From Daucus carota subsp. sativus (lineage: Eukaryota; Streptophyta; Magnoliopsida; Apiales; Apiaceae): a stretch of 64,000 nucleotides of DNA. The stretch lies in contig NC_030387.2 in the NCBI RefSeq assembly GCF_001625215.2, forward strand, positions 33,317,606 through 33,381,605. Reading direction: 5' to 3'. Shown here piece after piece: positions 1 to 12,388 of the stretch. A program made the translations under genes and the position numbers. Positions within the stretch are counted from its first letter, which is position 1, and each line of letters opens with the position of its first letter. The notes under the pieces were generated by a model, which did not search any database, was not told the origin of the DNA, and worked only from the letters and a program-made list of their open reading frames with translations.

Positions 1-52
1 TATTTTGGAATAATGAAATTAAACCTTTTAACATCCTTGACATGTTGAACAG

Positions 53-2830
53 GGTTGCTCAGAGGTTTCATTGCAGACTATGGTGTTCCCTTGATGGTCT
101 TAGTCTGGACAATGCTCTCATATAGTGGACCTGGCAAACTTCCTTCTGGAGTTCCTAGAAGGCTTTTTAGCCCACTCCCTTGGGATTCTGCTTCTATTTA
201 CCATTGGACGGTGATACAGGTAAAAAAATATTGCATACTTATGTTAGTTTTGTGCGAAAATCACACAAAGGTCATGCAAGTTTGTACTATAAATAGTCTC
301 TAAAATCTTTAATTCTGAATTGTAGGACATGGGTAAGGTTCCTCCGGTATATGTCTTTGCTGCCATAGTTCCTGCTATAATGGTAGCTGGGCTATATTTT
401 TTCGATCACAGTGTTGCTTCTCAACTAGCTCAACAGAAGGAATTTAATCTCAAAAAACCTTCCGCCTATCACTATGACATGTTGTTATTGGGATTCATGG
501 TATATTGGAAACTAGTACATGAATGTCTTGAATATGTTTTTGTTATAAATAATCCATAATAATTATAATAATCTTAATATTTGGAAATAGACTTTGCTTT
601 GTGGATTGATCGGACTACCTCCTTCAAATGGTGTCTTGCCACAATCTCCGATGCACGCTAAGAGCCTTGCCGTTCTGGAAAGACAGGTTACAAGAAGACT
701 GCAAACAGAAGCTACCTTTGTATGATTTATGCAAGGATAATGATCTTTGGATGCTGACTTTACTTTATAAATTTATTTTCAGAATATCCGTAAAAAGATG
801 GTTCGAAGTGCCAAAGAAAGCATGAAAGAGCAAGCTAGCAAGTTGGAAATCTATAACAAGATGCAAAATGTGTTCATAGAAATAGACAGCTCATCAGTTG
901 TAAGTGACTCTTATTCTATTCAAAGTGATTAACAAATGATACTATGATCTGCAACAACAGTGTTAGTGCTTTATATATCTTGAATCTAGGGCTCTGTTTG
1001 TTTTGTAGATAATATTCTTCAGGATAAGATTTTCTTATTTTCTGGTTCCTGCCTGGCTTTGGAATATATTTTTTTTTCACAATTTTGATTTTTCCTGCTT
1101 TTGTATTATTTCTGGAATTTTATAATATTTACCTGTGTTTGTTTATTTTCAGGAAATAATAAAATATTTTCCAAGAAAAAGAAAATTTAACGAATTTAGG
1201 AAATGATTCCCTGCTTCAAAAGAGGAAAACATTTTCCTAGTTGAACATTGCTTGACTATTTTTCATTAAATTTTCATGATAGTCAAAGTTTGGAAAATAT
1301 TATCATGGAAAATGGTTTTGTGGAAAAATACTTTTGTGGAATTTATTTTCCTCTTTTTTTATTGTAAAAATAATTTCCAAAAAGTAAATTACTCTCTGGC
1401 AAACAAACGAGCCTAGATATATAATTGAATTTGACATTTCTTTTCACGAATAACGGAATAATTACTAAAGCTTGAATATGTGAAATTGACTATTTCAGGC
1501 CAATTCAGAGTTAAAAGACTTGAAGGATGCTGTGATGAATACAAGCGATGGAAGAACAGAAAAAGAATCACAGTTAAAAGTAGTCTCAGAGTTAAAAGAC
1601 TTGAAGGATGTTGTGTTGAATACAAGTGACGGCAAAAAAGAAACAGAATCATTCGACCCTGACAAACACATTGATGGCAACTTGCCTGTACGAGTTAATG
1701 AGCAGAGAGTGAGCAATCTGTTGCAGTCTCTCCTTGTTGCTGCATCTATATTTGCAATGCCGGTGATCAAGCTGATTCCATCATCAGTTCTATGGGGATA
1801 TTTTGCCTACATGGCAATTGATAGTCTCCCAGGAAACCAACTCTGGGAAAGATTGACACTTCTCTTAGTTTCTCCGGGCAGGAGATACAGGTAAACCCTC
1901 ACCATATTTTTACTTGACCAAGAAAATTTGAATGCACATAAAGGTAAATTATTAATTGCTTAATTTTACAAATATTGCAGAGTTTTGGAAGGTGACCATG
2001 CTTCATTTGTAGAGTCAGTACCATTCAGATCCATTGTTGGATTTACGCTGTTTCAGTCTGCATTTTTGTTGCTTTGTTATGGAGTGACTTGGATCCCAAT
2101 AGCTGGTATTCTCTTCCCCGCGCCATTCTTTCTACTGGTAAGCATAAGAGAGCATATATTGCCAAAATTATTTCAACCCAATTATCTGAGGGAACTGGAT
2201 GCTGCTGAGTATGAAGAAATAGCTGGTGCGCCACGACAATTGTTTAGTGGGCCTTTGACTTCAAGGGTATGTAAATGTTATCCAATTTTATTTTTCAATA
2301 TTGATTTTCATTAACAATCACAATCACTCTGCATAGAGTTGGGAGATGTTTCTTTATAGACAAAACTAATATTTAAAGTAATGAATATTTATTTGTGATC
2401 AGGATAGAGAAACAATTCAGTCCGGAAATGTGAATGTAGAACCAGAAGTTTGTGATGCAGAAATATTAGACGAGCTGACAACTAACAGAGGGGAGATAAA
2501 GGTCAGAGCTCTAAGTTTCCACGATGAGAATCACATTCAGGTACTAACCAGGAGCCTTTTTTTTTTCTTGTGTGTACATGATGCTCTTTAAGATATCATG
2601 TAGACGTACTTGGCAATGTAACTACAAACGAACTAAACACGCACACAAGTAACTGAGATAATGTGCACATGTTCCTTTATTTGTCGAGTTTATGCATATT
2701 AGATTATTAGTACATATTGCAGCTGGAATAAACTTTTGTACTGTTGTTTGCGGGTCATATTTGGAGTTTATAATAGTTAATATTATGTGCTTGCTTGCAG
2801 GTTCATCCCCATGATGCTCCAGCAGCATGA
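53..2830 (+). CDS. BOR4: Boron transporter, BOR4 type, copy 1 (5' end outside window)
   Basis: This is a borate efflux transporter of the SLC4-like plant BOR family, a plasma-membrane protein that exports borate. The visible exons are 53-219, 326-499, 591-686, 783-899, 1499-1890, 1981-2266, 2403-2540 and 2801-2830, all with GT..AG borders and one open frame of about 465 residues. Family motifs seen are [95 protein letters not shown] and [12 protein letters not shown]. The wording is closer to the Arabidopsis BOR4 clade than to BOR1. The first six or so exons lie upstream of the window. One donor is weak (GTTACAAG at 687, where copy 2 has GTAACAAG). The C-terminus ends early (HPHDAPAA) compared with copy 2. 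Nothing visible breaks this copy, so it is probably the working one, but its N-terminal half is unseen. Confidence 0.9.
990..1413. mobile_element. MITE in intron of BOR copy 1 (Tourist-like)
   Basis: The ends are inverted repeats: GGCTCTGTTTG on the left and CAAACGAGCC (close inverse) on the right, flanked by TAG on both sides. The inside is AT-rich with no coding sequence. The same intron of copy 2 carries a matching element at 9464-9889, so insertion preceded the gene duplication. A 3-bp target duplication suggests a PIF/Harbinger origin. Confidence 0.6.
1508..1669 (+). repeat. 81-bp in-frame tandem duplication inside BOR coding exon
   Basis: Two units starting at 1508 and 1589 (81 bp, 27 codons apart) both encode ELKDLKD followed by VMNTSDG or a close variant. 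The repeat lies in the hydrophilic loop before [12 protein letters not shown]. Arabidopsis BOR4, as I recall it, has a single unit here. Copy 2 carries the same duplication at about 9973 and 10054, so it predates the gene duplication. Confidence 0.75.
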
Positions 2831-4322
2831 GAAATGATTGAAGCAGGGTATAATATTATACATTATGAGATGAGAGCAATACATTTTGTTCTCACAGAAG
2901 CCAATAGCCATTAAAAGAATTACATGTAAAAAAAATGTTTTGGGCAAGCGATCTTCTATGGGCCGTAAGTGATGAACGAAGAAGCAATCGCATTTTAAAT
3001 GCGATAAAGCCCAAAACTATAGTTAAAGCCCAAAATTATTAATTAAGCCCAAAGAAAGAGTCTCTGCGATGTGACACTGAATATGTTTCGGTGTCTGAGA
3101 CCTTTTACATAAAATGTGCGTAATTTTCTGATTTCTGGTGACAAATCTGAACTGAATTATTAATATATTTGAATAACTCAAATCAATAAATAATCTGAAT
3201 GTCAGTATGAATAATACTGTTTGGTAAGTATTTATACCTGAATGATCTCAATAATATTTTTTCAACATACAATTAATATATTTATTATAAAAAATAATAG
3301 CATATAAATAAAGTTTTAAAATTACTATCTTATATTCTTTTTAGGATCTATATTATTTCATTTAGTCACGTGATATACTTATTTTATAATTATAAAGGAT
3401 TTTTGAGAATGTTTAGAATTATCTTTTTTATTTTTAAATGTTATGAAAAAAATTCTAGATATTATTATATTTGAATAAATAATATATTTGTTTAAATCAA
3501 TGTTGTGAAATATTTCAACAAATAAAGATTAATTATTAACACAGTTTATATTTTCATAAAGTAGGTTAAACTTTTGTCGGTTAATTTTATTTTATATTTA
3601 GTTTTGGAGTTGTTTTTGTTGTTTTCAAAATTAAAATTCAAATTTTGTTTAGATGAATTTTTTAAATATTAAAAGTCATTTCGTATTCTATTTTACATAA
3701 ATTATTGCTGATTAATAAGAACTTGGGAAGAATTAACAAGACAAACAATACAGCAGACACATGTGAGTATGTGACATACTGATATTGCGGTTACAATTAC
3801 AAGCGTGTATGACGGGGTAAGAGAATCATAGTCAGCTCATTAATCTCCCATCAGCTTAAAACAAATGGTCCCTGCTGAAAAAGTACTCGATTATAATAAT
3901 ATTTCATAATAAATTAATTAGCCGAAACTGTATGTTTACAAGTTTTTCTAAAAATATTTTAAAATAACAGAAGTATTCTTATTAGTTTGTCATTATTCTT
4001 CTGATGAATTGTCAATTCGTTATTGTTGAATTCAGATTATAATAAGATTTCGGGTCTTTATTATCAAATATCAATACTGACTTGTAAGTTTGCATAGACA
4101 GCAGTACACCATGTGAATTCCTCCCTTTCATGTTGAAAGGTTCCAGACAATTATTAACACTCTTTTATTCTAAAAGATGAAGCTCTATTCGCAAATAATA
4201 TCAAAAATATAATTTTTTTGAGATTTGATGGTCAAATTATGACCGACTTGGCGAAAAAGCAGTTTTGTCTTCAAAATTGAATTAAATTTGATGATAATCA
4301 AAGAAATGTTAACTTTAGTTTG
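2831..4322. other. Spacer after BOR copy 1
   Basis: The first 130 bases match the 3' flank of BOR copy 2, with about 650 bases missing after ATTTTGTTCTCACAG (2884-2898). The match resumes with sequence found near 12434 in the copy 2 flank (ATTAAAAGAATTA). The rest is AT-rich with no gene that I can support. Confidence 0.6.
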
Positions 4323-5259
4323 GAGCATCTCCAACTCCAAGGGAGATATGTATAATTGTTAGTTAAAATGATAAAAATAGATGATATGTAAAAATTTGTT
4401 GAACCTGCTGCAACGGTGTTAGCTATAATGGTTAGTTATATGTTATATTATTGTTTTTAAATTTTAACAAATATAAATTTAAATAATAATTATTTGTTAT
4501 AGATAAATTTCATAAGTAATGTTTTCTAAATTCAATCAAATTAAATTTTCAAATAAAATTATACATAAATATATATATGTTATTTTAATTATTTGAAATT
4601 TTATTATTTAAAATTTTGTATTTTACTATTTTCAAATTTTCATATTACTTTTTCCCATAAAAATTTATATTTTTTTTGCCAAAATAAAATTATATATTTT
4701 GTTGGCAAAAATAATATACATATATATATATTAGTTTCATATGCAAATTTTAAAAATAAAAAATATAGGTTATATATAGACAATAATAATTATAACACAC
4801 ACACACACATATGTTGGTATCTATATAATAATTTTATAATAAATAATAAAATATGTCTCAATTATTTGTACTTTTATTTAATTTTTAAAAGTTAATAATT
4901 GAATTTAGCTTTATGAACTTAGTAAAGAAACTAAAAGTATAGTATATATAATATAATTATTAAATAATATAGGAGAGACCTTAATTAATTTAATAAAGAA
5001 ATTTTATTTATTAATCAACATAGGAGAGATGCAAGTGACAAAAGTATAAAAGTAGAGTACATTTTAAAGGAAAATGACATGGAAATAATATAGATTATGG
5101 GTTTTCAATCAACAAATGTGACGTTTTACGTTATTTATAATTATTGCTAACAGTTCACTGCGTTCGAGGATTCTGTTTCACAACCATTAGCTATACTTTT
5201 AAAACCTAACATGACAGCTAGATTTTATATCTAACAGGTGCATCTTTTTGGAGATGCTC
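4323..5259. mobile_element. AT-rich non-autonomous element with GAGCATCTCCAA inverted ends
   Basis: GAGCATCTCCAA at 4323-4334 is mirrored exactly by TTGGAGATGCTC at 5248-5259. The 937-bp inside is very AT-rich, has a short (CA)n run near 4797, and encodes nothing recognisable. I could not confirm a target-site duplication, so the class is open (Harbinger- or MULE-like). Confidence 0.5.
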
Positions 5260-6480
5260 TTATACGGGGAGCATTTAGGCTGGAACTTGGAAGACGTATT
5301 ATACTACTAGTAGAAATCACAGAGCCATATACCATCAGGGACAGGACATTCTCCCCGTCCAGTATGGCCGGATTCCGATCTAAGTTTCGATTCTCATCAT
5401 GTTCGGATTGGATAACTGAAAATATTTTTATACGTGCCGTCCCTTCTCATCTAGCTTGACCTGATTCGATTCCAACCATATTGTGATTATCGTCTTGCTA
5501 AGATTGGATCATCGAAATTTTTTTCGGGGACAATGAGATCGTGAAAAATTTTATTAAAAATTTGAGGATTGAGGCAGGTTAGGGGATTAGGATTTCCCCG
5601 ATCCGTCTCAAAACTCTCCGATTTTCATATTAAATATAAAATTTTTCTTTTCCAAATTAAAGTTTGGATGTTATATTTTTATACAGAAAAGAAAATCTCA
5701 AAAATAAGTTACGGAACTATATTTTATAAGAGTATTGAAATACGTGTCGAGAAGTTAAAAAGAAACGTATGGAATTAAATGGGACAGAGGGAGTATTATA
5801 TTATATATATGAGTAAGATATTATATTTGTATATATTTTAACTTAAATAATCCTCACTAGTTTATTATTAAATATTTTCATATTATAATGTAAATTAATT
5901 GTATAAAATCTAATTTTATCTTCTAATTGTATTAAAAATAAGTATTACTAATTTAAATTGATACTTCGAATGTTATATAAAAGTGGTGAAATATTATACA
6001 GTGACATGTTAGTATAATTTTAGTTAAAATTTATATTATTAAATATATTGTAATATTTTTTTACTCATTTCTAAGACGAGGATCAGGGATCAAAATAATC
6101 ACCGTTCATAGATCGGGACAGGTTCCTGAATTAGTGTGGGGCAGGTAGCATTCTCTGATTCCGAGGTGAACCGGCGCCCATCCATGTACACGAAACATGA
6201 TCACTCTTGCAAATACTCTATATGTTGCCGTCATTTATTTATAATTATTTTAACTGCTTGACACGTATCTTAATGTGTAAGTTGATAATTTATTTTAAAA
6301 CTTTTCTTTCTTTAATAAAAATTTTAATATTATATCTTATTTAAAAATATCAAAATAATTTATAAAATATATTTTATAAAATTTTTAGAATCGTGTCAAA
6401 AGTCAAAACCAGGGGTTCCTGTCCGGCTGTCCGAAAGAACTCACAGTACGGAGGGAGTAGTACTTGCTACTTATACAAAC
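5260..6480. repeat. Degenerate repeat region with two Stowaway right ends
   Basis: Blocks of GC-richer sequence with CCCCGATCCGTC-type words (5340-5620 and 6075-6185) resemble decayed ends of the GC-rich hAT type seen at 19047-19799. GGGACAGAGGGAGTA near 5782 and TACGGAGGGAGTA near 6448 look like lone right ends of Stowaway MITEs. I found no matching left ends and no gene. Confidence 0.4.
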
Positions 6481-6980
6481 CCTCTTCGCGTTCTTCTTTA
6501 AATTTACAAGTAACAGGCGGAAGAGCCAAAGTTCAATAGTTCCTCTCTGAAGTTGCATAATCCCTTCCCTACAAAAAAATTTTGCTACACTCTTCTGTAT
6601 GTTAACATTTTTACATATACATGTTTAGAGTATAGAATATATATGTGTGTTCTTGTCGTACGAGGATCGAGATAAGTTGAATCGAGTTTAACTGAGTTCG
6701 AGTAACGTGTAATGTGGGGACATGCATTTATTTTATATTTATGTATCTGGATTTTATAATAAATATGAACATAGATGGAGACATTTTTTGATTTTATAAG
6801 TTTGTTTTGGATCTATATGAATTGGTATCATTAAAAATCATTGAAGTTAGAAGATCATTTTTCTCCTGTATGTATTTGACTATCTAGGGATTTATATATG
6901 TGCAAGAGACTGTGTGTGTTTGATTCTTACCTATTATCAAGTGACTGGATCCTGTGCAGTTGGGAGCTAGTTATGTATGT

Positions 6981-7205
6981 ACAAATGAAATTAGTAGATT
7001 AATGTCTCATTTTTGACTTATGGTTCTGTACGGACAAATGAAATTAGTAAATTAAAGTCTCATCTTTGTCTTATGTTTCTGTATGTACAAATGAAATTAG
7101 TAGATTAATGTCTCATCTTTGTCTTATGTTTCTGTATGTACAAATGAAATTAGTAGATTAATGTCTCATGTTTGTCTTATGGTTCTGTGTTTACAAATGA
7201 AATAC
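6981..7205 (+). repeat. 53-bp tandem array just upstream of BOR copy 2 start
   Basis: The word ACAAATGAAATTAG or a near copy starts at 6981, 7034, 7087, 7140 and, truncated, at 7193, so the unit is 53 bp (four full plus one partial). The array ends about 36 bases before the start codon. Each full unit has several ATGs opening short frames, for example ATGAAATTAGTAGATTAA (five codons). If this lies in the 5' leader it would be a run of upstream ORFs. It may instead be promoter or leader intron. Confidence 0.85.
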
Positions 7206-9463
7206 AGTTGTCTGATCATTATTTTTACGCTGTTTAAGCTATGGAGAGCATCAGAGCTCCATTCAGAGGTGTTGCACAAGATGTCCGAGGAAGGGCGTCG
7301 TGTTATAAGCACGATTGGCTTGCTGGAATTCGCTCTGGATTGGGGTACACATGCATATTATTTGAATATTTGATGATTTATTTATCCGGTGAATTTCTCT
7401 GGAAAATATTCATTTTTGTAGGATACTTGCTCCAACTATGTACATCTTCTTTGCATCGGCTCTTCCTGTTATTGCCTTTGGAGAACAATTGAGTAGGGAT
7501 ACAGGTTAACTATTTTTACTCTCGACTCTTGATACCGCAGCTGTATTGTTGTCCTCCTCTTTTGGGTTTTTTTGTTAAAGATTCAAGTATTTGAAAATGA
7601 AAGATATTTACAACAGAAATTATTAACTTTCTAGAGCTATATAGAAAATATGTAAGATAGGAGCTAAATATTGTTTGCCTGAAATGAATTAAAAAAGACT
7701 TTTTTCGTGATGATGAAGTGTATTATCTATTTTGTATATAGAGGGAAGTTTGAGCGCTGTAGAGACTTTAGCTTCTACGGCTATATGTGGTATCATACAC
7801 TCCCTACTTGGTGGCCAGCCGCTTCTGATATTAGGAGTCGCAGAGCCTACTGTTATAATGTACACTTACTTGTACAACTTTGCTGAAGGAAAGGAAGATT
7901 TGGGAAAATCCTTGTTCTTAGCTTGGGCTGGATGGTATTACTGATTTTCATTTCTTAAGTAATGGTAAAAAATATTTATTTGCCAATATGCTAATGAAGG
8001 GACCATATCACTTTCTTCCTTTTTACTTTGCAGGGTTTGTGTTTGGACAGCTATTTTCTTGTTTATGTTAGCGATCTTCAATGCTGGCTCCATAATTATC
8101 AGATTTACAAGGGTTGCTGGGGAAACTTTTGCGATGTTGATTGCTCTTCTATTTATTCAAGAGGCTATTAAGGTATTACCTTCGAGTTATGTACAGGGTA
8201 AGATTAGTCGTAGTCCACCTGAGGAGTGCTTGATAGTTGGTTTGATTTGATTCAGGGAATAGTAAGTGAATTTAACATACCTGAAGGTGAGAACACAAAT
8301 TCAGAAAAGTATCAGTTTCAGTGGCTTTACACGAATGGGTTACTAGCAATCATATTTTCGTTTGGACTTCTTTATACCGCCTTAAGAAGTAGAAAGGCAC
8401 GATCATGGTTGTATGGTACAGGTGTGTAAGAGATTTTACACAGTACTTATAATAGTTTTTCAACTATTTTGTTTTGAATAATGAATTTTAACCTTTTAAC
8501 ATCCTTGACTGTTAAACAGGGTTGCTCAGAAGTTTCATTGCAGATTATGGTGTTCCCTTGTTGGTCTTAGTCTGGACAACACTCTCATATAGTGGACCCA
8601 GCAAACTTCCTTCTGGAGTCCCAAGAAGGCTTTTTAGCCCACTCCCCTGGGATTCTGCTTCTATTCACCATTGGACGGTGATTCAGGTAAATAATTTTGC
8701 ATACTTATATTAGTTTTCCGCTGAATTCACAGAAAGGTTAGCACGCAAGTTTGTGCAAGCAATAGTTTCTAAAAAATTTAATTCTGAATTGTAGGACATG
8801 GGTAAGGTTCCTCCGGTATATGTCTTTGCTGCCATAGTTCCTGCTATAATGGTAGCTGGGCTATATTTTTTCGATCACAGTGTTGCTTCTCAACTAGCTC
8901 AACAGAAGGAATTTAATCTCAAAAAACCTTCTGCCTATCACTATTCACTATGACATCTTGTTATTGGGATTCATGGTATATGGGAAACTAGCACATGAAT
9001 GTCTCTAATATGTTTATATCATAAATAATCCATAATAGTAATAATCTTGATTTTGAGAAATAGACTTTGCTTTGTGGATTGATCGGAATACCTCCTTCAA
9101 ATGGTGTCTTGCCACAATCTCCGATGCACACTAAGAGCCTTGCCGTTCTCGAAATACAGGTAACAAGAAGACTAAAAACAGAAGCTACCTTTGTATGATT
9201 TACGCAAGGATAATGATCTTTGGATGCTGACTTTACTTTATATATTTGTCTTTCAGACTATCCGTAGAAAGATGGTTCAAAGTGCTAAAGAAAGCATGAA
9301 AGAGCAAGCTAGCAAGTTGGAAATCTATAACAAGATGCAAAATGTGTTCATAGAAATAGACAGCTCACCAGTTGTAAGTGATTCTTATACCATCTAAAGT
9401 GATTAACAAATGAAAATATGATCTGCAACAACATCATTAGTGCTTTATATATCTTGAATCTAG

Positions 9464-9889
9464 GACTCTTGTTTTACAGATAATATTTTTCAAATAAATT
9501 TTCCTTATCTTCGGGTTTCTGTTTGGCTCTGGAAAAATATATTATAGAATTTGTATTCCTGCTTTTGTATCTTTTTCTGGAATTTTTTTCCCTTGTTTGT
9601 TTGGTTTCAAGAAAAAATAAAATATTTTCCAGAGAAAGAAAATTCCTTAAAAATGTTATGAATTTATAAGAAATGATTTACCTGCTTCGCAAGAGAAAAA
9701 CCTAACTGAACATTTTTTTGTGATATCATATATTAATTTTCATGATAGTCAAAATTTGGAACATATTTTCTCGAAAATGGTTTTGTGGAAAAATACTTTT
9801 GTGGAATTCATTTTTGTCATTTTTTTGGAAAACTAATTTACAGTAATTTTTTTCTCAAAAAGTAATTTACTTTCAGGAAAAAACGAGCC
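9464..9889. mobile_element. MITE in intron of BOR copy 2 (orthologous insertion)
   Basis: This is the counterpart of the element at 990-1413, at the same place in the same intron, with decayed ends (GGACTCTTGTTTT on the left, ACGAGCC on the right). It shares long stretches with copy 1, such as GGTTTTGTGGAAAAATAC. It has no coding content. Confidence 0.55.
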
Positions 9890-11081
9890 TAAATGTATAC
9901 TTGAATTTAACATTTTCGTGATAAATTACTAAAGCTTGAATATGTGAATTTGATTTTTTTCAGGCCAACTCAGAGTCAAAAGACTTGAACGATGCTCTAA
10001 TGAATACAACTGATGGAATAACAGAAACAGAATCAGAGTTTAAAGTATTCTTAGAGTTAAAAGACTTGAAGGATGTTGTGATGAATACAAGTGACGGCCA
10101 AACAGAAACAGAACCATTTGACCCTGACAAACACATTGATGGCAACTTGCCTGTACGAGTTAATGAGCAGAGAGTGAGCAATCTGTTGCAGTCTCTCCTT
10201 GTTGCTGCATCTGTATTTGCAATGCCGGTGATCAAACTGATTCCATCATCAGTTCTATGGGGATATTTTGCCTACATGGCAATTGATAGTCTCCCAGGAA
10301 ACCAACTCTGGGAAAGATTGACACTTCTCTTAGTTTCTCCGGGAAGGAGATACAGGTAAACCCTCACCATATTTTTACTTGACCAAGAAAATTAAATGCA
10401 CATAAAGGTGAACTGATAATTGCTCAATTCAAAATTTTTGCAGAGTTTTGGAAGGTGACCATGCTTCATTTGTAGAATCAGTACCATTCAAAAGCATTGT
10501 TGGATTTACGCTGTTTCAGTCTGCATTTTTGTTGCTGTGTTATGGAGTGACTTGGATCCCAATAGCTGGTATTCTCTTCCCCTTGCCATTCTTTCTACTG
10601 GTAAGCATAAGACAGCATATATTGCGGAAATTATTTCAACCAAATTATTTGAGGGAACTGGATGCTGCTGAGTATGAAGAAATAGCCGGTGCACCTCGAC
10701 AATTGTTTAGTGGGCCTCTGACTTCAAGGGTATGCAAATGTTATCCTTCTTTATTTGTCAATATTGATTTTCATTTTACAATCACAATTACTGCATAGAG
10801 TTTGGAGATGTTTCTTTAAAGACAAAACTAATATTTCACGTAATGAATATTCATTTTTGATCAGGATAGAGAAACAATTCAGTCTGGAAATGTGACTGGA
10901 GAAGTAGAAGTCTGTGATGCAGAAATATTAGATGAGCTGATGACTAACAGAGGGGAGATCAAGGTCAGAGCTCTAAGCTTCCACGATGAGAAACACATTC
11001 AGGTAAAAACCAGGAGCCTTTAAGATATCGTGTAAATGTACCTGGCAATGTAGCTACAAACGAAGTAAACATGCACACAAG

Positions 11082-11517
11082 CAGAGACGGATTCACACTG
11101 GGGGCAGTGGGGGTACTTGCCCCCAGTGTCTTGTTTAGTGTTTACTATGTTTCAGTATAATATTTTTCAAAGCTAACATCCTTGCCTCCATGGTTGAGGT
11201 TGGAGTTTGTTATGGAAACAACCATGGTTCAATTCTTGTATTTGCATTTCTTTTTTGTGACCTTTCTTTGAAGAAAAGCGCTCACTCCCAGGCTTCTGTT
11301 GTCCTATTACAGCAGAGCAGCATAACTAAATAGAAAGCAAAACAGAAGCTCATGTCCGGATGTCCTTTTCATGTATTTTTAGGAAATAAACACTTCACCC
11401 TTCAAGCAAAAGAACCACAAATCATTAAGATTTTTTTTTTAACCTCTAATTTTCCCCATGAGTTTGAAATCCTAGGTATTCTGCCCCCATAAATACAAAA
11501 TCTTAGATACGTCCCTG
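11082..11517. mobile_element. Non-autonomous hAT element in last intron of BOR copy 2
   Basis: The ends are CAGAGACGGATTCA on the left and, read inversely, CAGGGACGTATCTA on the right. They are flanked by a perfect 8-bp target duplication CACACAAG (11074-11081 and 11518-11525). The same intron of copy 1 holds one uninterrupted CACACAAG followed by TAACTGAGATAATG (about 2642-2663), which is the empty site. Length is 436 bp, with no transposase. Confidence 0.85.
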
Positions 11518-11725
11518 CACACAAGTAACTGAGATAATGACATAATGTGCACATATTCCTTGTATTAGTCGAGTTTATGCATATTAGTACATATTGCAGC
11601 TGGGATAAACTTTAATACTGTTGTTTGCCTGTCATAGTTGGACTTTATAATGAGTGATATCATGTGCTTGCTTGCAGGTTCATCCCCATGATACTCCAGA
11701 GTCCAGCAGCATGAGAAATGATTGA

Positions 11726-12357
11726 TCCCGGTAATATACTATACATTATAAGATGAGAGCAATACATTTTGTTCTCACAGAATGAAGAAGTTTGCCGTAC
11801 GAAGGAGAGAGCTGGAATAAAGCATCCTTGCTGCATGCAAGTTGATGTGTAATTTATTTGATGTTTTACTGTTTTGTCTTTGCTACAGTATACTGTTGTG
11901 TAAATTCGTATGCACGGTATAGTATGTTCTGAGAGATAACTATAGGATCAAGGACATTATATTTTTTGTTCTAAGTTGTTTGGATGGACTGTAGTATGGT
12001 AATCAATAACAGGTGTCCCATTTTTTGGGTTGAGGAGTAGATCACAAACACCCATCAACACTCTTCTGGGTCAAAATCCTCATTTTTAGTTGAAGAGTTC
12101 ATTTCAAATTATATTGCGAGAATATTAGAGGTGATAGAGAGTCGAACACCTTGGCAAAATGTGGGCTCTGATTCCATTTTGAGGATCAGTTGATCTAAAA
12201 GTGTTAGACGGCGAGCCTAAACAGATCTTATGCTATATTATTCAACTGTTTGTTTCCACTCTGAACGTTACATGTGTTCTGTGCGGTTTGTTCTTCAAGT
12301 TCTCTGATATGTTATTTTTATTGTCACGAGAATTATAACTTGTGCTTATGCTTAGAT

Positions 12358-12388
<31 letters not shown>

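Larger units (their letters stand above)
7241..11725 (+). pseudogene. BOR4: Boron transporter, BOR4 type, copy 2, frameshifted
   Basis: This is the tandem duplicate of the gene at 53-2830. Exons are 7241-7344, 7422-7504, 7742-7934, 8034-8172, 8256-8421, 8520-8686, 8795-8975, 9064-9159, 9257-9373, 9964-10355, 10444-10729, 10865-11002 and 11678-11725. The start ATG opens MESIRAPFRGVAQDVRGRAS, like BOR4 N-termini, and the motifs [38 protein letters not shown] and FTRVAGE follow. In exon 7 the stretch TCACTAT is present twice (about 8938-8950) where copy 1 has it once. The frame shifts and TGA at 8951-8953 ends the protein at 336 residues, before the second half of the membrane domain. Without the 7 bp the frame would run to 700 residues, a normal BOR length. 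All later exons keep their size and splice sites, so the break is recent, polymorphic, or a sequence error. Confidence 0.85.

Noticed and set aside
687-825. Possible retained intron in BOR copy 1 after the weak donor GTTACAAG
   Set aside because: Reading through gives a stop within about 15 codons, and the next exon joins in frame exactly as in copy 2, so splicing is the better model.
4593-4895. 100-codon open frame rich in Asn, Ile, Tyr and Lys
   Set aside because: It lies inside an AT-rich element between inverted ends, has chance-like composition and no recognisable motif.
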